From UBA9410 sp963933065 (GTDB lineage Bacteria; Actinomycetota; Acidimicrobiia; Acidimicrobiales; MedAcidi-G1), in contig CAWVUB010000010.1 in assembly GCA_963933065.1 (NCBI GenBank), positions 1 through 35,220 on the forward strand: a stretch of 35,220 nucleotides of DNA. The letters are read 5' to 3'. The translations under genes were made by a program, and so were the position numbers. Positions 15,615 through 21,478 of the stretch are shown here, piece after piece; positions within the stretch are counted from its first letter, which is position 1, and every line of letters starts with the position of its first letter. Under the pieces are notes generated by a model that worked only from the letters and a program-made list of their open reading frames with translations, did no database searches and was not told the DNA's origin.

Positions 15615-16788
15615 CAAGATCTCTCATCTCTGCGACTGTTGGGCTGTCATCTGAACAGAACTGGTGGATCACGCGAGGGAGCACGTCGGTGCACTCCTGA
15701 AGTTGGTTGAGAGCCACAGACTCATCGGGCCGATGGGCATCCTTGATATTGCCAGGACCAACAATCACCGAAGGTGCCCCCAGGCGGCTGGTGTAGAGAC
15801 CAGCCTCGGTGCCGAAGCCCACCGGGCCCGGTGCACCACGGCCAATCAGTTCGATCAAGGTGGCGACAGGGGTCAACCTCGGATCAGTGAATAGGCCGGG
15901 GTAGCCAATAAACGATTCGGTGATTGCGTGACCACCCACTACCGCTAGACGGCGGTCAGAAGCAGCTACTGCATCCCGTACCCCGCTAAGCACCTCTTCA
16001 GGGTCGGTTTCAGCACTGTGGCGTACCTCAAACTCAAGCGTGCACGAGGGGGCAAGGACATTGACGGCCAAACCACCGTGAATCGACCCTACGTTGGCGC
16101 TAATACCACGGTCCGCGTCGTTTAAGCCATAAATAAGTGTGGCTAGCGCAACGGCTTCATGCACTGCGGTGGGCTCAATGCCTGCATGGCTGGAATGCCC
16201 AGACGCAGCGACGAGATCTACCCTGTGGGCAACTTTGCCAGCATGACCATTGCAAAGGTGCATATTCGTGGGCTCACCGACCACCACAACCTCCGGGGCA
16301 CATGTTCCAGCTTTTGACCGGCCAGCAGCCAGCGCGTCGAGTAGACCATGAACACCAACACAGCCAATCTCCTCGTCGTAGCTCAACCCCAGGTGGACCG
16401 GCGCCCTGAGAGCATCCGTATCAATTTGTTCAAGGGCTACCAGCGCCACGGCCAAGAAACCCTTCATGTCGGCTGTCCCGCGACCGGCAAAGCGGCCGTC
16501 GATCTCGTTAAGGACGTAAGGGTCGGTAGCCCAGCCCGTACCTGCTGGCACTACGTCTGTGTGACCCGAAAACAGAACGCCTCCCGACGCGTCAGGTCCG
16601 AATCGGAGATGAAGATTGGCACGACCATGTGCACCGTGTACTACGTCAACTGCTGCGCCAGCTGCCGCCGCCCTTTGCGCATAGTGGTCAATTAGTTCCA
16701 GATTTGATGAACCGCTCTCTGTGGCGTAGGCGACCAGTTTGGACAGCAGGTCAACAACCTCGGACATCATCGATTTCACAGGCACCAC
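15598..16788 (-). CDS. M20-family amidohydrolase, ArgE-like (second copy)
   Basis: This 396-residue zinc aminoacylase is distantly similar to the one at 8119-9327 but clearly not a recent duplicate. Key residues are H76 and D78 in SGHTDVVP, D of GTADMKGF, EE of YDEEIGC, E of GEPTN, the dimerisation-domain segment ASGHSSHAGIEPT, and DAHRPDES near the C-terminus. It should deacylate an N-acyl amino acid or diamine. The called GTG at 16788 has no ribosome site. ATGs at 16770 and 16767 are alternatives and also lack one, so translation may be leaderless. It is the first gene of the five-gene operon and diverges from PhyH at 17040 over 251 bp that contain an AT-rich patch near 16825-16860. Confidence 0.87.
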   Translation of the reverse strand: MVPVKSMMSEVVDLLSKLVAYATESGSSNLELIDHYAQRAAAAGAAVDVVHGAHGRANLHLRFGPDASGGVLFSGHTDVVPAGTGWATDPYVLNEIDGRFAGRGTADMKGFLAVALVALEQIDTDALRAPVHLGLSYDEEIGCVGVHGLLDALAAGRSKAGTCAPEVVVVGEPTNMHLCNGHAGKVAHRVDLVAASGHSSHAGIEPTAVHEAVALATLIYGLNDADRGISANVGSIHGGLAVNVLAPSCTLEFEVRHSAETDPEEVLSGVRDAVAASDRRLAVVGGHAITESFIGYPGLFTDPRLTPVATLIELIGRGAPGPVGFGTEAGLYTSRLGAPSVIVGPGNIKDAHRPDESVALNQLQECTDVLPRVIHQFCSDDSPTVAEMRDLDDHSH

Positions 16789-17039
16789 CGCATGGTGGTA
16801 GACGTTGAGACATACGTCAAAGGGATGTTCTAAATATTTACAATTTGAACAAGTTGCTGCTGCGAGTCATCGCAAGGTCTCTCGTGATTGCTATGCAAAG
16901 CCGCTAGCACCCTGAAGCCCGAGCCAACCCAGCCAGCAATCCGAACTCGGCCAGCGCCATGGAGTGCTCCAGCTCCCAAAGAGCCTCCCTCCGCATCGTC
17001 CAACAGTGATGGCCGCCGTTAGGCATCTACGCTGTCTTC

Positions 17040-17882
17040 GTGTTTGATTACCTCCAGAGAGCAGGCGCTGATCTAGCAGACACCTTCGCTGCCGATGGCG
17101 CCGTACACCTGCAGGGTCTCTTTACCGACTGGGTTGATGAACTAGCAAAAGGAGTGGCCCAGAATGCAATTCACCCCAGTGAGTTCTTCAATGACAACGG
17201 CACGACTAATGATCTCGGCCGTTTCTGGGATGACTACTGCAACTGGTCGCGCATACCGGAGTTTGAGCGCTTTGCCTTCGAGTCGGGGGTTGCAGAGGTA
17301 GCAGCCGGGCTGATGCAGTCCACCACTGTGCAGCTATTCCATGATCACGTTCTGGTTAAAGAACCAGGGGCGTCCCGCCATACCCCGTGGCACTGCGATG
17401 CCCCCTACTACTTCGTCGATGGGCCACAGACGGTCAGTATCTGGATCCCGTTGGACCCTGTCCCATTGGAGTCGACACTCCGGTTAATCCGCGGCTCTCA
17501 CCTCTGGGAAGAACCTGTTCACCCGGTGGATTGGACCACGATGCAGAGTTTCTACGGCGACGACGAGACTAGGCATGGCGACGGTTTCCGGCCCGCCGTG
17601 AATCCTGACACTGAGCCCGAGCAGATTAAGGTCCTTGAGTGGGCCTGTGAGCCTGGTGACGCCGTGGCTTTCCACTATCGCACCGTCCACGGGGCCCGTG
17701 GCTCCTCGAACCTCCGCCGTGCATTTTCTCTCCGAATGGTGGGTGACAACGCGCGTTACGTTCAGCGCCGTGGTCGGACCTCCCCACCATTTGATGGTCA
17801 CAATATGGTCGATGGACAGAAACTTCGTAAAGACTGGTTCCCAATGCTTCCCCTGGGAGCTATCTCTGCAAACTTGGCTTAG
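17040..17882 (+). CDS. PhyH-family Fe(II)/2-oxoglutarate oxygenase (third copy)
   Basis: This is a 280-residue phytanoyl-CoA dioxygenase family protein. Iron ligands are H118/D120 in PWHCDAPYY and H217 in YRTVHGARGSS, with arginines just after for 2-oxoglutarate. SIWIPLDPVPLESTLRLIRGSH is the family core. The substrate-side residues WDDYCNW and the acidic insert around 170-195 set it apart from the other two copies. The start is a GTG at 17040 with no visible ribosome site, consistent with leaderless translation. It is followed after 104 bp by an LLM monooxygenase on the same strand, so two oxygenases may act in sequence. The substrate is unknown. Confidence 0.83.
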   Translation: MFDYLQRAGADLADTFAADGAVHLQGLFTDWVDELAKGVAQNAIHPSEFFNDNGTTNDLGRFWDDYCNWSRIPEFERFAFESGVAEVAAGLMQSTTVQLFHDHVLVKEPGASRHTPWHCDAPYYFVDGPQTVSIWIPLDPVPLESTLRLIRGSHLWEEPVHPVDWTTMQSFYGDDETRHGDGFRPAVNPDTEPEQIKVLEWACEPGDAVAFHYRTVHGARGSSNLRRAFSLRMVGDNARYVQRRGRTSPPFDGHNMVDGQKLRKDWFPMLPLGAISANLA

Positions 17883-17986
17883 CTATAGGTCATTGACGTA
17901 GCCGTCGATTCCGATTCTTGATAAAACCTTCGGTGCGACCTGTTTATGTACAAACAATCTGCTGAGACTGACGAGGAGACCTCGCC

Positions 17987-19024
17987 GTGAAGTTCCAACT
18001 CGCTATCAATTTGGAACGGCTCGATGACAGCCGCCTAATGGACGACGTTGCCCGTCATACCCTTGAAATGGTCCAGATGGCTGAGGAAGGTGGTTTCACC
18101 ATTGCGTGGGCCGCTGAACACCATGCTCTCGAGATGACCATCGCTCCTAACCCTTTGCAGATCCTGACTTGGTGGGCCTGTCACACTGATCGGATCCGAC
18201 TTGGCTCTGCAGTGGCTGTAGCCGCCTACTGGCACCCCATCAAACTGGCGGGTGAGGCGGCTTTCCTTGACCTGATTAGCGGTGGTCGCCTTGAGTTTGG
18301 CATCGGATCAGGCGCCTACCAACGCGAATTCGATCGCCTGCACCCTGGCCTGAAGCAGTCAGATGCCTGGCGCTACATGCAAGAGATGCTCCCCGTCCTC
18401 AAGGAGTTGTGGACCGGCGACTACGCACACGAGGGTGAACTGTGGTCGTTCCCGACATCGACGTCGGTACCTAAGCCCTTGCAACAACCCCACCCACCTA
18501 TATGGGTGGCTGCGAGATCACCAATTACCTTCGACTACGCGGTAAGAAACCACTGCAACATTATGTCGTGGCCTATAGCGCGGCCATTTGCCGAAGCAGA
18601 GCTCTATCGATCACAACTCGATAAGTCGATCGCCGATTACCCCGGTTACCCAACCCCCACGTGGGCTCTGATGCGCCACACGGTGGTGTACGACTCAGCC
18701 AACGAGTGGATGGTGCCCGTGGAAGCCGCTCAGCGTCAGTTGAGTCAGTTTGAGAACCTCTTTAAGAACCTAGGTGACGTTCATGACGGCTTTCCAGGAA
18801 GTATCCCCATGGATCAGGTGTCCAATGCGGCGGACTACGAGCCAAAGACCCTCAGCGAGAACCTCCTGTTCGGCACCCCAGCCGAGGTCATCGTAAAACT
18901 CCGTCGCTACGAGGCTCTCGGCGTAGACGAGTTCATCTACTACGCCAGTCTTGGCCTGGGCCTTGAAGAACAGAAACGTTCTATGCAGTTGTTCTGCGAC
19001 GAGGTAATGCCCGCTTTCAGTTGA
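17987..19024 (+). CDS. LLM-class flavin-dependent oxidoreductase (luciferase-like)
   Basis: This 345-residue TIM-barrel protein belongs to the bacterial luciferase-like monooxygenase family, which uses reduced FMN (or F420) for oxygenation, desulfonation or related chemistry. Typical elements are WAAEHHALEM near residue 41, RIRLGSAVAV, HPIKLAGEAAFLDLISGGRLEFGIGSGAYQREF near 85-112, PHPPIWVAARSP near 168, and FGTPAEVIVKLRRYEALGVDEFIYYASLG near the C-terminus. The GTG at 17987 has a strong GAGGAGA ribosome site 8 nt upstream. The partner flavin reductase is not in view. It converges on the selenoprotein gene with a 17-bp gap. With PhyH just upstream it may oxidise the same substrate. Confidence 0.88.
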   Translation: MKFQLAINLERLDDSRLMDDVARHTLEMVQMAEEGGFTIAWAAEHHALEMTIAPNPLQILTWWACHTDRIRLGSAVAVAAYWHPIKLAGEAAFLDLISGGRLEFGIGSGAYQREFDRLHPGLKQSDAWRYMQEMLPVLKELWTGDYAHEGELWSFPTSTSVPKPLQQPHPPIWVAARSPITFDYAVRNHCNIMSWPIARPFAEAELYRSQLDKSIADYPGYPTPTWALMRHTVVYDSANEWMVPVEAAQRQLSQFENLFKNLGDVHDGFPGSIPMDQVSNAADYEPKTLSENLLFGTPAEVIVKLRRYEALGVDEFIYYASLGLGLEEQKRSMQLFCDEVMPAFS

Positions 19025-19041
19025 GGCCTACTGCACTGCCA

Positions 19042-19593
19042 TCATGTTTCAGGCAGCCACGATTCGAGTGATACACCGAGGCCATCAGCGATCCGGTTCA
19101 CGTAGGCGTAGTAGCCCACTACCTCACAGATGTCGAGGATGTCTCGATCGGTGAACCCCACATAGCGAAGAGCCGCTACGTCAGTTTCGCTGACGTCTCC
19201 GGGATGACCGGTCAACTTTTCCGCATATGCCAGCATGGCCAACCGTTTCTCCGACATGCCAGCGGTACGCCAATCTTCTTCAATGGCTAACAGAAGCACA
19301 TCGTCTCTTAGTAGTCGACGCAGACCGCGCCGGTGATGGATTATTCAATAGTGACAGTCGTTGTATCGGCTAACTACCAAGGCAAGGAGTTCGCGTTCGA
19401 CCTTACGCAGGGTCTTTGTGCCAGCCATTGCCGACCTGTAGAGGCCAACGTGGGCGGCCATGCCTTTGGGGTTCAGCGAGTGGATCTGCATGATGTTGTC
19501 GACCCGGCCATAATCGGCATCAACTACGTCGGTAAGCAGGTTTGCAAGCGGGCCATCCCACCCGTCTTCGCGAATTGTCTCTATCCATGCCAT
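19042..19593 (-). CDS. Selenocysteine-containing AhpD/CMD-family peroxidase-related protein (in-frame UGA)
   Basis: Two short ORFs on the minus strand join without any frameshift through one TGA (19347-19345) into a 183-residue protein of the carboxymuconolactone-decarboxylase / AhpD 'peroxidase-related' family. The N-terminal part includes GRVDNIMQIHSLNPKGM and ends SRYNDCHY. The C-terminal part resumes IIHHRRGLRRLL, then MLAYAEKLTGHPGDVSETDV and YYAYVNRIADGLGVSLE. The family normally has C-H-Y-C followed by two histidines. Here the motif is C80-H-Y-U83 with H86-H87, so the UGA sits exactly on the resolving or peroxidatic cysteine. A SECIS-like hairpin follows at the expected distance (see next entry). 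It is probably a thiol/selenol peroxidase or oxidoreductase. The ATG at 19593 has GGAG 10 nt upstream. It is last in a MaoC, SRPBCC, selenoprotein run. The alternative, a nonsense mutation or sequencing error at one base, is much less likely given the hairpin. Confidence 0.9.
19316..19347 (-). promoter_or_regulatory. Bacterial SECIS element with its UGA codon
   Basis: The UGA occupies 19347-19345. The next 18 nt (19344-19327) lead to the loop GGUCU (19326-19322). The loop is closed by a 6-bp stem, CGGCGC (19332-19327) with GCGUCG (19321-19316), containing one G-U pair. A loop beginning with G then GU, 16-37 nt after the UGA, is what bacterial SelB recognises. The 18-nt spacing and the sequence GGUCUGC match the E. 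coli fdhF SECIS as I remember it. The element lies inside the coding sequence, as bacterial SECIS elements do. Confidence 0.87.
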
Positions 19594-19621
19594 CGGTCAT
19601 CGTCTCCGTCTAGACAGGCCG

Positions 19622-20131
19622 TCAGTCGCCGGCGCCTGGGCGGCCTAAGCCGGGTGCGACGGTACGAGCGAGGATCCCCAAGGTGGCTCGTAGGTTGGTT
19701 TCAGAAATGACTGGGAAGATGCTTTCGGCAGCCACCTCCCAATCCGGATGAATCCTTGACCAGTCATAGGTAGAGGTAACGAGGGTTCCGCCGTCAATTG
19801 GTTCCAGTTCGTACTCGTACACATGCCCGATCGGTGGTTGGAGTGCCCCATCGATCGTCCAAGCGATTGCCTGGTCTTGCTCAAAACGAGTTATGACGAC
19901 GATGACCTCGTACTCACCTAGCGGAAAGTCCTGCAAGGATTCACGATCCATCTGGACGGTGAAACGGTCGTCCACGGCGACCATTGGGTCCCCGTCAGCC
20001 GACATGAGCATCCCCGAGGCGTCAATGGCTACGTGCCCTGCTGGACTAACCAGCACTTGAAAAATGGCTGCTGGTGTGGCTGCGATTGCCCGCTGGACTT
20101 GGATGGCTCGTTCTACTCGTATTTCGGTCAT
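19622..20131 (-). CDS. SRPBCC (START/Bet v1-like) domain protein
   Basis: This 169-residue protein is compatible with the SRPBCC ligand-binding fold. It opens IRVERAIQVQRAIAATPAAIFQVLVSPAGH, the classic beta-strand then V-shaped helix start, and continues with GDPMVAVDDRFTV, a YEYELEPIDGGTLVTSTYDW strand pair, and a long C-terminal helix. Such proteins bind or transform hydrophobic ligands. No catalytic residue can be named. The frame runs to 20155 but the ATG at 20131 gives the natural domain start. A clear ribosome site is lacking. It sits between the MaoC-like gene (69 bp upstream) and the selenoprotein (28 bp downstream), likely co-transcribed with both. Confidence 0.75.
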   Translation of the reverse strand: MTEIRVERAIQVQRAIAATPAAIFQVLVSPAGHVAIDASGMLMSADGDPMVAVDDRFTVQMDRESLQDFPLGEYEVIVVITRFEQDQAIAWTIDGALQPPIGHVYEYELEPIDGGTLVTSTYDWSRIHPDWEVAAESIFPVISETNLRATLGILARTVAPGLGRPGAGD

Positions 20132-20200
20132 AGCTAACCGTAGCAACAGCGCCAACTTCTATAGCGGCGAGGTGATAGCGCTAGGGCAGTCAGCCGACCA

Positions 20201-20944
20201 TCAGGGATGTTGCTGGGGGTGGAGGGACACGAGTGCCTCGTGTTCAAGGCTAGCCACCAACATGCCGTCGACGCTGATCCGCACATCAAGCACAGCCCTT
20301 GAACCACTCCGTGTCTCAAATCGGTCGATCAAGACGGCCTCAACCACCGCCACAGCGCCGACCTGTGCCGTGCTGTGATGGCGGATACGGCTTCGGGTGT
20401 GGATCCAGGGTCCCTCCACGAGGTTCCGCTTCACGACAGAGTTCGCTAGGGCGGGCCAGACGGCAGGATGGACGATGCCAGTCTCGGCGTAGAGCCCAAG
20501 GTCGTCCCCAGCACGGAACCCGTAGTTCTCCCACTCTCCGACCAATGCTTCAACTTGTTGCTCAAGCGGTTGGTGGAGTGGGCCAGTCAAGAAACCCTCG
20601 TCGTTGGCCAACGGAATGGCGGTGAGTTCAGCCCTCGGTTTGTCAAAAACCATTGCCAAAACCTTGACGCCGCTGTCAAACTTTTCGGGCACGCAGTCAA
20701 CCAGTTCATCGTCCAGCACAGGACTAGTGAACCGGATCTCAGCAGCGCCCTGAGATAGCCAGTCGACCCCCCATGCCTCGACCACTGGCCGTGTCAAGTA
20801 CGCGTAGACAGTGACCCCGGCAACAACCGCAGCGTCGAAACCCGCAGCCCTTCCACCCTCGTCGGTATGGATTGGGTTACTGGCGTGCTCGGGAAGATTC
20901 CGTGCCCGGACTGACCATTTTCGAGGTGTGCCTGCTGTCAACAA
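20201..20944 (-). CDS. MaoC-like double hot-dog protein
   Basis: This is a 247-residue protein with hot-dog fold features of the MaoC / R-hydratase and thioesterase superfamily. The N-terminal half has NPIHTDEGGRAAGFDAAVVAGVTVYAYLTRP, matching the hydratase-2 pattern (N-P-x-H, then G-F-x-x-x-x-V-x-G). The C-terminal half has HTRSRIRHHSTAQVGAVAVVEAVL and ends in a strand-rich LEHEALVSLHP. It could hydrate an enoyl thioester or hydrolyse a CoA thioester. The start is a TTG at 20944 (tandem TTG codons) with GGGGGAG about 5 nt upstream, an unusually strong site for a rare start. It leads the run ending in the selenoprotein. Confidence 0.72.
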   Translation of the reverse strand: MLTAGTPRKWSVRARNLPEHASNPIHTDEGGRAAGFDAAVVAGVTVYAYLTRPVVEAWGVDWLSQGAAEIRFTSPVLDDELVDCVPEKFDSGVKVLAMVFDKPRAELTAIPLANDEGFLTGPLHQPLEQQVEALVGEWENYGFRAGDDLGLYAETGIVHPAVWPALANSVVKRNLVEGPWIHTRSRIRHHSTAQVGAVAVVEAVLIDRFETRSGSRAVLDVRISVDGMLVASLEHEALVSLHPQQHP

Positions 20945-21034
20945 ATCATCTCCCCCTAGGACAAGTGCTCATCTCGTCTAAACCCATCCGGACCCTTATC
21001 ACACCCATTACAACATCTGGTTCGAAGAACCAGA

Positions 21035-21065
21035 AAGGCCCGAAATCTTTGCGATTTCGGGCCTT
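21035..21065 (-). terminator. Intrinsic terminator after tRNA-fMet
   Basis: A perfect 12-bp inverted repeat, AAGGCCCGAAAT / ATTTCGGGCCTT, flanks a 7-nt loop. It starts 5 bases past the 3' CCA of the tRNA on the minus strand and is followed by TCTGGTTCTT. It should end tRNA transcription and insulate the MaoC-led operon downstream. The long symmetrical stem would also stop plus-strand transcription. Confidence 0.88.
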
Positions 21066-21070
21066 CTCTT

Positions 21071-21147
<77 letters not shown>

Positions 21148-21478
21148 AGCGGAAGGGTAACGGCGCCCCATCAATGCGCCTACCCAACGATGCCCCCACC
21201 CGAGGGTGAGGTAGTCCACAGCAGTCAGGCCGTTAGCCGTGCAGGTGCAACGGTTCTCGCGCCGACACGTCTAAGCCGGCCACCGCTTGGCCGATGGCCA
21301 CATTCAGACGATCGCGCAGGCCACCGTTGACCCAGCCGGTGACTGGGGAGACATAGGACGCCACGCCTGTCTTAATTTATGTACTCAAAGAACTTGGAGA
21401 CCCATTGCCGTAGCCCAAGCGTTATGACTACTGTCCCGACCGTGAGTAAAGCCAGTGCCTCGACGTTGCAATTACGTC
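21148..21478. other. Stretch without a confident gene; one weak 43-codon minus-strand ORF
   Basis: Between the tRNA and the FAD-GcvT gene there is no recognisable gene. On the minus strand a GTG-started ORF at 21364-21233 (43 codons) has protein-like composition, including SPVTGWVNGGLRDRLNVAIG, and ends HLHG-stop. It has no ribosome site and no family I recognise. It could be a degraded gene tail or chance in GC-rich DNA. The tRNA promoter should lie just above 21148 on the minus strand, but no clear -35/-10 pair could be assigned. Confidence 0.4.

Noticed and set aside
19042..19299. A separate 85-residue gene starting at the GTG at 19299
   Set aside because: It is the C-terminal half of the AhpD-like protein, in the same frame as 19345-19593 and missing only the UGA and 15 codons between. 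It has no ribosome site of its own and lacks the redox motif.
19042..19593. Pseudogene with a nonsense mutation
   Set aside because: Every other codon across both halves fits the family, the stop is TGA rather than TAG or TAA, it falls exactly on a redox cysteine, and a SECIS-type hairpin follows at the standard distance.
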